Origin: Chloroflexota bacterium
GTDB lineage: Bacteria; Chloroflexota; Anaerolineae; UBA1429
Reading direction: 5' to 3'
DNA length: 16,201 nt
Assembly (NCBI GenBank): GCA_012515695.1
Contig: JAAYXX010000026.1
Location: 1 to 16,201 of the forward strand
Positions 1-6,279 of this stretch are shown in pieces; the first letter of the stretch is position 1, and each line of letters opens with the position of its first letter. The notes below the pieces were generated by a model. It had not been told where the DNA came from and ran no database searches. It worked only from the letters and a program-made list of their open reading frames with translations. The position numbers were made by a program, and so were the translations under genes.

Positions 1-3
1 AGA

Positions 4-21
4 AACCCGTTGAAACGGGTT
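4..21. other. Short perfect stem-loop at window start
   Basis: AACCCGT (4-10) pairs with ACGGGTT (15-21) around a TGAA loop. No T-run follows on the + strand, so it is not a convincing intrinsic terminator. It may belong to the repeat element that begins here, or to the 3' end of a gene left of the window. Confidence 0.45.
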
Positions 22-86
22 GGCTATCCTGTAGTGCACTTTAGCGCACTTTTTAATCATTAGCCTGGCACTTCAGTGCTAGGCGC
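13..86. repeat. Hairpin repeat element, copy 1
   Basis: The element shares blocks in the same order and nearly the same spacing with a second copy 142 bases downstream. The blocks are AAACGGGTT (13-21), TAGTGCACTT (32-41), CATTAGCC (58-65) and CTTCAGTGCT (71-80). The last two form a stem-loop: GCCTGGCACT (63-72) pairs with AGTGCTAGGC (75-84) with one G-T wobble and a very short loop. A weaker stem (33-37 with 46-50) is followed by five T's (50-54) and could act as a weak terminator. No protein-coding gene is convincing in 1-301. Confidence 0.6.
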
Positions 87-154
87 GCTTGCCGCTGGCG
101 TTCGGCGCGGGCCGCAGCCACAGCGGGTTACCCAGATTAATAGTTAAGACTCAT

Positions 155-228
155 AAACGGGTTTGGGAGTATTTAGTGCACTTGGGCATTTTTATCCCCA
201 TTAGCCCAGCGCCTTCAGTGCTGGGCTG
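155..228. repeat. Hairpin repeat element, copy 2
   Basis: This is the second copy of the element at 13-86. AAACGGGTT is at 155-163, TAGTGCACTT at 174-183, CATTAGCC at 199-206 and CTTCAGTGCT at 213-222. The hairpin AGCCCAGCGC / GTGCTGGGCT (203-227) differs from copy 1 by paired changes in the stem, so the fold is kept while the sequence drifts. It lies about 75 bases upstream of the Fe-S scaffold gene and may affect its leader transcript. Confidence 0.6.
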
Positions 229-301
229 GTGGATGCCATTGGATGCGATCGTGGGCAGCGCGCCGAACCACCAATAGACCGAAAATCCTGTGGAGGATGG
301 C

Positions 302-712
302 ATGTATTCAGAGACGGTAATCGAGCACTTTTCCAACCCGCGCAATGTGGGGACCATCGAGGACCCGGATGGCTATGGCCGGGTGGGCAGCCCAGTTTGC
401 GGGGACTTGATGGAGATATACATCAAGGTCAAGGACGGCATCCTCGACGACATCAAATATCGCACCTTTGGCTGCGGGGCGGCCATCGCCTCCAGTTCCA
501 TCGCCTCCGAAATGGTCAAAGGCCAGCCGTTGAGCGTGGCCGCCGAACTCACCGACGAGCAAGTAGCCACCGCTCTGGGGGGGCTGCCGGAGGCCAAGAT
601 GCACTGCTCGAATCTGGCCGCCAGCGCGCTGCATGCCGCCCTGGAAGACTATTACACCAAGCACCCCGAGGCCCGGCCCCAGGACGCCAACGGGAACGGG
701 CAGACCGGCTGA
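302..712 (+). CDS. Fe-S cluster assembly scaffold, NifU/IscU N-domain type
   Basis: This 136-residue cytoplasmic protein is a U-type scaffold on which Fe-S clusters are built from cysteine-desulfurase sulfur and passed to apo-proteins. The three conserved ligand cysteines are present: C33 in PVCGD (with D35), C58 in FGCGAA, and C102 in KMHCSN. The length is that of a stand-alone IscU-like domain, without the C-terminal NifU domain. The ATG at 302 was chosen because GGAGG (292-296) lies five bases upstream; an in-frame GTG at 290 would overlap that site. The LPPVK motif that IscU uses to bind the HscA chaperone reads LPEAK here, which points to the NifU-like branch. mnmA follows 95 bases later, and its product also uses desulfurase sulfur. 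No desulfurase gene is in the window; it may lie to the left. Confidence 0.93.
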   Translation: MYSETVIEHFSNPRNVGTIEDPDGYGRVGSPVCGDLMEIYIKVKDGILDDIKYRTFGCGAAIASSSIASEMVKGQPLSVAAELTDEQVATALGGLPEAKMHCSNLAASALHAALEDYYTKHPEARPQDANGNGQTG

Positions 713-795
713 GTATGCGGCGACTCCCCGCCGTCGAGGAAAAAGGGGAGACCTGTGCCCCGCTTGTGTGGTAGACAGGTGTAGTGACGAGCTTT

Positions 796-800
796 AGGAG
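796..800 (+). promoter_or_regulatory. Ribosome binding site that sets a TTG start for mnmA
   Basis: AGGAG lies seven bases upstream of TTG 808. The nearby GTG at 804 is in another frame, and the first in-frame ATG falls at residue 9, just before the PP-loop motif. The TTG is therefore the best start. Confidence 0.7.
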
Positions 801-807
801 AAAGTGA

Positions 808-1875
808 TTGGTACAACAGACCAGGCGCGTGATGGTCGCCATGAGCGGCGGCGTGGATAGCTCCACGGTGGCCGCTCTGCTCTTGGAACGCGGCTATCAC
901 GTCGAGGGACTGACCATGAGCCTGTGGCGCGAGCCATCGGCGGTGGAAAAGGACCAGGAGAACATCGCGCAGGCCCGCGCCGTCTGCGATTACCTCGGCA
1001 TCCCGCTGCACGTACTCGATCTGCGCCAGCCGTTCCTGGACCGGGTCGTGCGTTATTTTGTGGACGAGTATACCCGCGCCCGCACCCCCAACCCCTGCCT
1101 GCGCTGCAACCGCATGCTCAAGTTCGGCGTTCTCATCCCCTATGCCCGCCAGCAGGGAGCCGATTACCTGGCGACGGGCCATTACGTGCGCGTCCGCGAA
1201 ACCGACGGGGTCTGGCATCTGCTGCGCGGGGTGGACAGGCGCAAGGATCAATCCTATGTGCTGTACGCCTTGCAGCAAGAGCAACTCCGCTCGCTGCTGT
1301 TCCCCCTGGGCGAGATGACCAAAGACCAGGTGCGGGCCTACGCCAACCAGCGCGGGCTGCCCGTGGCGGATCGCCCGGAAAGCCAGGATGTCTGCTTTAT
1401 ACAGGACAACGACTATCGGCGGTTCCTGCGTGAGCACGCACCCGAAACCATCCGCCCCGGCCCCATTCTGGACGCGCAGGGAAATCAACTTGGCACACAC
1501 CACGGATTGCCGTACTATACAGTCGGCCAGCGCGAGGGGCTGGGCATCGCCGCCCCGCGCCCGCTGTATGTGCTGGAGCTGGACATTGCGCGCAATGCGC
1601 TGATCGTCGGGTATGCGGAGGAATTGGGCCACGATACGCTGCTGGCCGACGAAATGTCCTACGTGGCCGGAACAGAGCCACCAGACGACGTGCTGATCGA
1701 AGCCAAGATTCGCTACCGCGCGCCCCTGGTGCCCGCCAGAGTGTACGCCCTGCCCGAACGACAGGCGCGTGTGGTGCTCGACCGGCCATTGCGCGACATT
1801 ACGCCGGGGCAGGCCGTCGTCCTGTACCAGGGCGAAGAGGTGCTGGGCGGCGGCATCATCCAGCGCACGCTATAG
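808..1875 (+). CDS. mnmA: tRNA-specific 2-thiouridylase MnmA
   Basis: MnmA activates U34 of tRNA-Lys, -Glu and -Gln with ATP and replaces its C2 oxygen with sulfur relayed from a cysteine desulfurase. The 355-residue length is normal. The N-terminal PP-loop ATP site SGGVDSS is at residues 13-19. NPCLRCNR carries C100, the equivalent of E. coli Cys102, with C97 where E. coli has Asp99. SQDVCFIQD carries the persulfide cysteine C196. The family blocks GHYVR, KDQSYVLYAL and TVGQREGLGIA follow, and the C-terminal beta-barrel region ends with GGGIIQ. The start is TTG (see the separate binding-site entry). It lies downstream of the Fe-S scaffold gene, so the pair plausibly draws on one sulfur donor. 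In the 95-base gap, CTCCCC/GGGGAG and ACCTGT/ACAGGT inverted pairs are visible but no clear promoter. Confidence 0.97.
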   Translation: MVQQTRRVMVAMSGGVDSSTVAALLLERGYHVEGLTMSLWREPSAVEKDQENIAQARAVCDYLGIPLHVLDLRQPFLDRVVRYFVDEYTRARTPNPCLRCNRMLKFGVLIPYARQQGADYLATGHYVRVRETDGVWHLLRGVDRRKDQSYVLYALQQEQLRSLLFPLGEMTKDQVRAYANQRGLPVADRPESQDVCFIQDNDYRRFLREHAPETIRPGPILDAQGNQLGTHHGLPYYTVGQREGLGIAAPRPLYVLELDIARNALIVGYAEELGHDTLLADEMSYVAGTEPPDDVLIEAKIRYRAPLVPARVYALPERQARVVLDRPLRDITPGQAVVLYQGEEVLGGGIIQRTL

Positions 1876-1908
1876 CCCCCGGTGCAGCAAGTTGAAAGGA
1901 AGACGCCC

Positions 1909-2163
1909 ATGTTCGCTTCACCCGTGTTCCTGGTGAGTTCGACGCTGGCCACCCTGTGGGCCGCCATCTTTCATCTGCTGTTCGGCAAAAAGCTGCTCGA
2001 CCTGATCCTCTTTTGGTTCATTGGACTAATTGGTTTCGCAGTGGGCCAGGCCACAGCAGACGTACTTGACTTGAACTGGTTGCTCGTGGGACGCGTCCAC
2101 CTCATCGAAGGTACGGTGTGCTGCTGGGTAGCCATGCTCGTTGCCAGATGGCTGAAAATGTGA
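1909..2163 (+). CDS. Small three-helix membrane protein of unknown function
   Basis: This 84-residue, very hydrophobic protein has three predicted membrane helices, roughly residues 5-25, 29-51 and 57-80. The short linkers include a basic FGKKLL turn between helices 1 and 2. I do not recognise a named family. The ATG at 1909 has AAGGA (1896-1900) eight bases upstream; an upstream in-frame GTG (1882) has no such site. The gene begins 33 bases after mnmA and may be read through from it. Its last codons contain the promoter of the next gene. Neighbouring membrane genes suggest an envelope role, but that is inference. Confidence 0.75.
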   Translation: MFASPVFLVSSTLATLWAAIFHLLFGKKLLDLILFWFIGLIGFAVGQATADVLDLNWLLVGRVHLIEGTVCCWVAMLVARWLKM

Positions 2164-2169
2164 TATACT
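2141..2169 (+). promoter_or_regulatory. Sigma-70-type promoter for the ytxG/ytxH-like pair
   Basis: TTGCCA (2141-2146) and TATACT (2164-2169) each match consensus at five of six positions and are spaced by exactly 17 bases. The -10 box starts directly after the TGA stop (2161-2163) of the preceding gene. Transcription would begin near 2176, about 46 bases before the ATG at 2222. Confidence 0.65.
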
Positions 2170-2221
2170 ACGCGGCAGCTAGAGTTTGCTGTCATCTATA
2201 GTAGACTCGGAAGGAGCGTCC

Positions 2222-2569
2222 ATGTGGCTTGCGGCTGTTCGCGATGTCGCGATCGTTCTGCTGGCGATTGAATCCATAGTAATCGGAGTTTTGCTCGCGA
2301 TCATCATGGTGCAGATTATCCGCCTCGTGCGCTTGCTGCGAGAGGAGATTGGCCCCCTGCTCCACACCACGCAAGAAACACTAGACAGCGTCAAGCAAAC
2401 CACCAATTTCGTCAGCCACAACGTCGTCGATCCCGTGATTCAAGTATCCAGCTACTCCGCGGGTGTCACCGAAACGCTGCGTAACCTTTTCGCGATACGC
2501 CGCAGGGTCAAGAGTCGGAAACCGGTCGTGGTCGAGACCCCTTCTCTGGAAGATGCCAGAGACCGATAG
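2222..2569 (+). CDS. Single-pass membrane protein, YtxG/DUF948-like
   Basis: This 115-residue protein has one N-terminal membrane helix (about residues 8-34, rich in V, I, L, A). A cytoplasmic amphipathic stretch follows, with the pattern seen in DUF948 proteins (RLLREEIGPLL, then repeated T/S-V-K-x-T heptads). The C-terminal tail is basic (RRRVKSRK), then acidic. AGGAG (2212-2216) is five bases before the ATG. It has its own promoter and is followed 39 bases later by a YtxH-like gene. The same DUF948-YtxH order occurs in the Bacillus ytxG-ytxH general-stress operon, and this supports the family guess more than sequence alone does. The molecular function of the family is not known. Confidence 0.7.
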   Translation: MWLAAVRDVAIVLLAIESIVIGVLLAIIMVQIIRLVRLLREEIGPLLHTTQETLDSVKQTTNFVSHNVVDPVIQVSSYSAGVTETLRNLFAIRRRVKSRKPVVVETPSLEDARDR

Positions 2570-2608
2570 CCAACCCCGATCCGGACAAGTTATTGAAGGA
2601 GGCGGACT

Positions 2609-2965
2609 GTGACAAAGCAAGGCTCTGGTGACTTTATGTTGGGTTTCTTTCTCGGCTCCCTGTTTGGGACCGCGATAGCGCTCTTGTTCACGCCATATTC
2701 TGGTCAGCAGATGCGCGAGCAGATTCGCGAGAAAAGTATCGAACTCAAGGACCGCGCAGAAGACCTGACGGAAGAAGCGAACCGACGGGTTGAAGAGGCC
2801 AGACTGAGAGGGCAATCCATGCTCGAGCAGCAGAAGGCGCGTTTCCAGGAAGCCATCGAAGAGGGCAAGCGCGCCGCAGCACAGCGCAAAGAGGACCTCC
2901 TGTCCCAACTCGAGAATACCAAACCCGCTAGCGGCTCTATTAACCTGACCAAGCCGGAAGTCTAG
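2609..2965 (+). CDS. YtxH-domain membrane-anchored coiled-coil protein
   Basis: This 118-residue protein starts at GTG 2609, with a strong AAGGAGG site (2596-2602) six bases upstream. The YtxH signature is clear. A glycine-rich membrane helix (about residues 9-28, GFFLGSLFGTAIALLF) is followed at once by the TPYSGQQMREQIREK motif. A long charged coiled coil, rich in E, K, R and Q, runs to about residue 105, and a short polar tail ends the protein. Family members are stress-related or envelope-associated with unknown biochemistry. It is probably co-transcribed with the gene at 2222, and a strong hairpin lies 16 bases after its stop. Confidence 0.85.
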   Translation: MTKQGSGDFMLGFFLGSLFGTAIALLFTPYSGQQMREQIREKSIELKDRAEDLTEEANRRVEEARLRGQSMLEQQKARFQEAIEEGKRAAAQRKEDLLSQLENTKPASGSINLTKPEV

Positions 2966-2981
2966 CCCATATAGAATAAAC

Positions 2982-3009
2982 GAACGCGACGGAAGCCTCC
3001 GTCGCGTTC
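2982..3009. terminator. Strong 12-bp hairpin between convergent genes
   Basis: GAACGCGACGGA (2982-2993) is perfectly complementary to TCCGTCGCGTTC (2998-3009) around an AGCC loop. On the + strand no T-run follows. On the - strand the hairpin is followed by TTTATTCTATAT, so it looks best as a terminator for the - strand nnr gene. It may also stop transcription from the ytxH-like gene. Confidence 0.7.
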
Positions 3010-3059
3010 TGGCGTCTATCCTGGCGTGAGCGCATACCCTGCGAGCGCAATCCTTTCGC

Positions 3060-3086
3060 CGCAAAGACTGCGCCGCAATCTTTGCG
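3060..3086. other. Second inverted repeat beyond the nnr stop codon
   Basis: CGCAAAGA (3060-3067) and TCTTTGCG (3079-3086) form a perfect 8-bp stem with an 11-base loop, just past the end of the - strand nnr gene. There is no T-run. It may protect the mRNA 3' end or assist the hairpin at 2982-3009. Confidence 0.4.
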
Positions 3087-3093
3087 CCCGCGA

Positions 3094-4770
3094 CTACTGC
3101 GCTCGTACTTGCTCCAGGGCCATCGGCAGAAAAGTAGACAACTCCCCGGCCAGCACGCCAACCTGGCCGATCTCCTGGCTTGCCAATTCGCCCGCCAGCC
3201 CGTGCAAATAGGCGCCACAAATGGCCGCGTCCAGGGCAGATAGCCCCTGAGCCAACAGGCCCACGATAGCCCCTGCCAACACGTCGCCCGTGCCAGCCGT
3301 CGCCAATACCGAGTTGGCGAACGGGATCACCTCCACAATGCCATCAGGCGAAGCCACCACGGTAAACGCCCCCTTGAGCACGACGATGCATCCCCACAGC
3401 ATAGCCGCATCGCGTGCTGCGCCTATCCGGTCCGCCTGTATTTCCGCCACATCGCGCCTCGTCAGACGCGCCATCTCCCCCGGATGAGGCGTCAAAATGC
3501 ACTGGGGCGGCAGGTATTCCCACCAACTATCCTGTGCGGCCAGCAGATTCAGCGCGTCCGCGTCAATCACCGACGCGGGCAATGTGAGCGCGGGCCTCGT
3601 TCCCTCGGCTCGCCCGCTCACGCCAAAGCCCACCATTCGCATGGCGCGCTTGGACGCCCCCAACATCGCATACACCAGTTCGCCGGTGGGCTTTTCGGTG
3701 CCCAGCCCCGGCCCCAGCAAAACGGCGTCATAGTCACCCAAATGCTGCGCCAACACATTCAGCGCCGACGGAACCAGCACCCCCGTATCGTCGGGCAATA
3801 CCAGGTAGGTGGCCTCGGTCACCTTGCTCGCCACCATCCGGTAAATCTGCTCCGGCACGCCCAGCGTTACCAGGCCCGCGCCGCTGCGGTAGGCGGCCTC
3901 GGCAGCCATGCAGGGGGCGCCAACATAGTTCCCCGACCCGCTCACAATCAACGCCTTGCCAAACGTCCCCTTGTGAGCGTTCGCCGGGCGAACGGGCAGC
4001 TTTTGGGCAATTTCCTGAGGGGTGGCAACCTGGAGCGAAATGCCATCCGCCAGACTGGGATCAATCCCGATATCCGCCACCCAGAGGTCGCCCACATAGC
4101 CCGCGCCGGGGAAGAGATAATGCCCCCGCTTGGGATAGGCAAACGTAACCGTCAGGTCCGCCGCCAGCGTCGCGTCGTCTGCCTCTCCCGAATCCGAGTT
4201 CAGGCCGGTGGGCACATCCACCGCCACGATAAAGGGGCGTTCTTGCCCCTCCGCAAAGAGGCCAGGGCCGGGATGGCTGGGCCGCTGGAAAACCTTGTCT
4301 CCGGCCTGCCGCGAGTCGAGCGCGGCCTGCACGGCCCACAGCATTTCCTTCAACTCGCCGCGCAACTCGCCGGAAATGCCCGTGCCCAACAGCGCGTCTA
4401 CCAGAATATCGCACGCCCGCGCCAAATCGCCCAGCCGTTGGAACCCCGCATCTTCTGCGGCCCAGAGCACCTCCATCCCCTGCTGTTGCACCCGCTCCAG
4501 GTTGGCGTCCTGTTCCCGCGCCCGCTTCCAGATGTACACAGTGACCGGGTAGCCCCATTTGGACAGATGGCGCGCAGCCACCAACCCATCTCCCCCGTTA
4601 TTCCCCGGCCCCACCAACACCAGCACGCTGGCCGACGTAGCCGGAATCTCTTCGCGAATCGCCAGAGCCGTAGCGCGCCCGGCGTTTTCCATCATCGTTG
4701 CATAGCTCAGGCCCGCAGCGTTGGCTGCTTGCTCCAACGCTTGCATCTCTGCGGTTGTCACCAGTTTCAT
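3094..4770 (-). CDS. nnr: Bifunctional NAD(P)H-hydrate epimerase / ADP-dependent dehydratase
   Basis: This enzyme repairs damaged NADH and NADPH hydrates: an N-terminal epimerase interconverts R and S forms, and a C-terminal kinase-fold domain dehydrates the S form using ADP. The protein has 558 residues. Epimerase features are GPGNNGGDG (54-62), LLGTGISGEL (128-137) and DVPTGLNSDSG (185-195). Dehydratase features are KGTFGKALIVSGS (267-279), LLGPGLG (351-357), VIDADALN (401-408), LTPHPGEM (426-433) and AGTGDVLAG (492-500), which holds the catalytic aspartate. The ATG at 4770 was chosen because GGAGG lies six bases upstream; an ATG seven codons earlier precedes that site. Two extra segments, about residues 154-178 and 374-396, fall between conserved blocks and are made of inverted repeats. 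A consensus-like promoter lies just upstream. Confidence 0.95.
   Translation of the reverse strand: MKLVTTAEMQALEQAANAAGLSYATMMENAGRATALAIREEIPATSASVLVLVGPGNNGGDGLVAARHLSKWGYPVTVYIWKRAREQDANLERVQQQGMEVLWAAEDAGFQRLGDLARACDILVDALLGTGISGELRGELKEMLWAVQAALDSRQAGDKVFQRPSHPGPGLFAEGQERPFIVAVDVPTGLNSDSGEADDATLAADLTVTFAYPKRGHYLFPGAGYVGDLWVADIGIDPSLADGISLQVATPQEIAQKLPVRPANAHKGTFGKALIVSGSGNYVGAPCMAAEAAYRSGAGLVTLGVPEQIYRMVASKVTEATYLVLPDDTGVLVPSALNVLAQHLGDYDAVLLGPGLGTEKPTGELVYAMLGASKRAMRMVGFGVSGRAEGTRPALTLPASVIDADALNLLAAQDSWWEYLPPQCILTPHPGEMARLTRRDVAEIQADRIGAARDAAMLWGCIVVLKGAFTVVASPDGIVEVIPFANSVLATAGTGDVLAGAIVGLLAQGLSALDAAICGAYLHGLAGELASQEIGQVGVLAGELSTFLPMALEQVRAQ
3584..3621. repeat. Inverted repeat inside the dehydratase half of nnr
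   Basis: GTGAGC GC GGGC (3584-3595) pairs with GCCCGCTCAC (3612-3621) apart from a two-base bulge. It encodes part of the extra segment (residues about 374-396) between LLGPGLG and VIDADALN. That spot is normally a short variable loop in the family. Confidence 0.5.
4233..4288. repeat. Adjacent inverted repeats inside the epimerase half of nnr
   Basis: AGGGGC (4233-4238) pairs with GCCCCT (4245-4250). Next to it, CCAGGGCC (4262-4269) pairs with GGCCGCTGG (4280-4288) with one bulged G. Together they cover most of the extra segment at residues about 154-178, just before the conserved DVPTGL block. Confidence 0.45.
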
Positions 4771-4803
4771 GACTCGCCTCCATTTCAACAAACTGCAAGA
4801 CGC

Positions 4804-4832
4804 ATTCTAGCCCCGCGTCGGAGAGGTGTCAA
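4804..4832 (-). promoter_or_regulatory. Sigma-70-type promoter for nnr
   Basis: Read on the - strand, TTGACA (complement of 4827-4832) is a perfect -35 box. TAGAAT (complement of 4804-4809) is a five-of-six -10 box. The spacer is 17 bases. The -10 box ends about 34 bases before the start codon. Confidence 0.75.
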
Positions 4833-4853
4833 CGCGCATCCCATACGCGGGGT

Positions 4854-4882
4854 TTGGTCATTCGTGCTTCCCGTGATAGAAT
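4854..4882 (+). promoter_or_regulatory. Extended -10 promoter for the amidohydrolase gene
   Basis: TAGAAT (4877-4882) is preceded by TGA at 4874-4876, the extended -10 motif. A weak -35 box, TTGGTC (4854-4859), sits 17 bases upstream. Its -35 box is only 21 bases from that of the divergent nnr promoter, so one bound regulator could affect both. Confidence 0.55.
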
Positions 4883-4938
4883 GCCAGATAGCAACCCTTT
4901 GATGGGCACATAACCACTCTCCTGGAGCAGAACATAGC

Positions 4939-5769
4939 ATGGGCCAGCCAAATCGTACGCTCCGTGTGGCAGCAGCTCAAATCGCGATCACCGATGATAT
5001 TGCCTGCAACCTGCGCGTCATCCTGGCTACCATCCAGCGCCAGGCAGCCCGTGGCAGCGAGGTGGTCCTTTTCCCCGAAACAGCCCTGACCGGCTACAGC
5101 CCCGCGATAGGTCATGGCCGCCATGCGTCTGAATGGCCGACCATAGAGAGCGCATTGGCAACCATCGCTCAGGCGGCCCAGGAGCATGGCATCTGGGTGC
5201 TGGTCGGCACCGAGGCGTGGGTAGGCACACATTGGGTGAACCGCCTGTACGCCTTTTCCGACACCGGGCAGATCGCCGCGCAATATGATAAAATCCACCT
5301 CACCCGCGCAGATACCCAATTCTACCAGCCCGGCACCGAACAGGTCGTGCTCGACCTGAAAGGGATCACCGTCGGGCTGCAAATCTGCTACGACGTTCGT
5401 TTCCCGGAAGGCTATCGCTCCCTGTTAGACCAGGGGGCAGAGGTAGTCATGATCGGGTTCTACGGGGCCGGAAGTGGAACCTGGAAAGTGCCCGTGCTTG
5501 AGGCCCATTTGCGCTCACGCGCAGCAGAGAACGGCTGTTTCGTGGTTGCGGCCAACGTCGCCGGCCCCTTGCAGATCGTCGTCTCGCAGGTTGTAGACCC
5601 CTTGGGGCTGATGCTGGCACAGGCCAACCAGGATTGCGCAGAAGTCGTCGAGGCCGAACTGCACCTGGACCGCATCGCAGACAGCGAGATTCGCCAGGAT
5701 TTCCTATCCCGTTTTCGGGACACCCGCTTTCGGGACACCCGCTTGCGGGACAGTAGCCACGACGGCTGA
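4939..5769 (+). CDS. Nitrilase-superfamily carbon-nitrogen hydrolase
   Basis: This 276-residue cytoplasmic amidohydrolase hydrolyses a non-peptide C-N bond through a Glu-Lys-Cys triad. All three are visible: E47 in LFPETALTGY, K118 in YDKIHL and C150 in QICYDVRFPE. The RSRAAENGCFVVAAN and SQVVDPLG blocks complete the fold. The QICYDVRFPE block and overall length resemble Nit1/Nit2 omega-amidase and deaminated-glutathione amidase relatives, but the substrate cannot be fixed from sequence. The start ATG 4939 has only a distant GGAG (4924-4927). The C-terminus (residues 258-271) is a repeated FRDTR unit from a tandem DNA repeat and is unlikely to be part of the catalytic fold. The gene is divergent from nnr, another metabolite-repair family. 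Confidence 0.92.
   Translation: MGQPNRTLRVAAAQIAITDDIACNLRVILATIQRQAARGSEVVLFPETALTGYSPAIGHGRHASEWPTIESALATIAQAAQEHGIWVLVGTEAWVGTHWVNRLYAFSDTGQIAAQYDKIHLTRADTQFYQPGTEQVVLDLKGITVGLQICYDVRFPEGYRSLLDQGAEVVMIGFYGAGSGTWKVPVLEAHLRSRAAENGCFVVAANVAGPLQIVVSQVVDPLGLMLAQANQDCAEVVEAELHLDRIADSEIRQDFLSRFRDTRFRDTRLRDSSHDG
5711..5755 (+). repeat. Three tandem 15-bp units at the 3' end of the amidohydrolase gene
   Basis: The unit GCTTTCGGGACACCC occurs at 5711-5725 (one mismatch), 5726-5740 and 5741-5755 (degenerate end). Each full unit plus the next base contains the small palindrome CGGG-ACA-CCCG. In protein it yields FRDTR-FRDTR-LRD, four codons or so before the stop. Confidence 0.75.
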
Positions 5770-5937
5770 GGGTATCAAAAGGGGAGCCAACACGACCATC
5801 TCCCGGCTATCCTTCCAGGGAGACACCTCACGCACCAGGTGCCATCACCCTATCTCCCCGCCAACAGCTTGCAACTATCAGCCGTGACTTTTTCGCCTTA
5901 AAACCGTCTAAATCGCGATATCACGAGTATTTTAGTA
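5770..5937. other. Intergenic stretch with weak inverted repeats, no gene seen
   Basis: TCTCCC (5799-5804) and GGGAGA (5818-5823) could form a hairpin after the amidohydrolase gene, and CACCT/AGGTG follows near 5825-5842. Neither has a T-run directly after it, although a short T-tract occurs near 5888. From about 5880 to 5937 the sequence is noticeably AT-rich compared with its surroundings. Confidence 0.35.
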
Positions 5938-6225
5938 AGGGCTTGGCCGCTCGGCCTCACCCCCGGCTGAAAGCCTCCCTCTCCCAAAGGGCGAGGGAGT
6001 AGGATGTCCTCTCCCCAGGGCGAGGAAATCGGACCGCCGCCATCTTTGGCGGCATACGCCTTCTCCCACTGGGAGAAAGCGGCAGGTATGCCGGTGCCCG
6101 AAGGGCGGATGAGGGGGCTTGAGCGCGATTGCCCTCACCCTCCCCTTCGGGGCACCCTCTCCCAAAGGGCGAGGGCGACATACATGCCGAGCCAGACGCC
6201 GAAGGGCGGGTGAGGGGCGCCTTGC
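5938..6225. repeat. Cluster of palindromic, REP-like intergenic elements
   Basis: The region holds a chain of hairpins. One has an 11-bp stem with one mismatch at 5975-5999. Others are GCCGCCA/TGGCGGC (6036-6053), TTCTCCC/GGGAGAA (6061-6077), and a CCC stem closed by a TTCG loop (6142-6152). A copy of the first hairpin core is at 6155-6175. A 21-base block, CCCTCTCCCAAAG plus GGCGAGGG, is exactly identical at 5977-5997 and 6155-6175. Right-hand arms CCGAAGGGCGG.TGAGGGG occur near 6098 and again near 6199. The layout resembles mosaic intergenic repeats present in many copies per genome in some bacteria. Open frames here are low-complexity and not credible. Confidence 0.75.
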
Positions 6226-6241
6226 CTGCAAGCGGCAGCCC

Positions 6242-6270
6242 TTGCACGCTATGGTTTACGATGATATAAT
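6242..6270 (+). promoter_or_regulatory. Extended -10 promoter for the response regulator cluster
   Basis: TATAAT (6265-6270) is a perfect -10 box preceded by TGA (6262-6264), giving the extended -10 motif. A weak -35 box, TTGCAC (6242-6247), sits 17 bases upstream. Transcription would start near 6277, about 38 bases before the ATG. Confidence 0.75.
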
Positions 6271-6279
6271 CTTTACGCC

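Noticed and set aside
89..277. 62-residue open frame in the leader region
   Set aside because: It is made of the hairpin repeats, has no ribosome site and has no protein-like pattern.
652..1632. Long - strand frame opposite mnmA
   Set aside because: It is a shadow of a certain gene in GC-rich DNA, with no ribosome site and no domain pattern.
3484..4902. 472-codon + strand frame opposite nnr
   Set aside because: It is rich in Arg, His, Gln and Pro as expected for an antisense shadow; nnr on the other strand has all family motifs.
5938..6225. CRISPR array
   Set aside because: Repeats are palindromic and irregularly spaced, only two exact copies exist, there are no uniform spacers and no cas genes.
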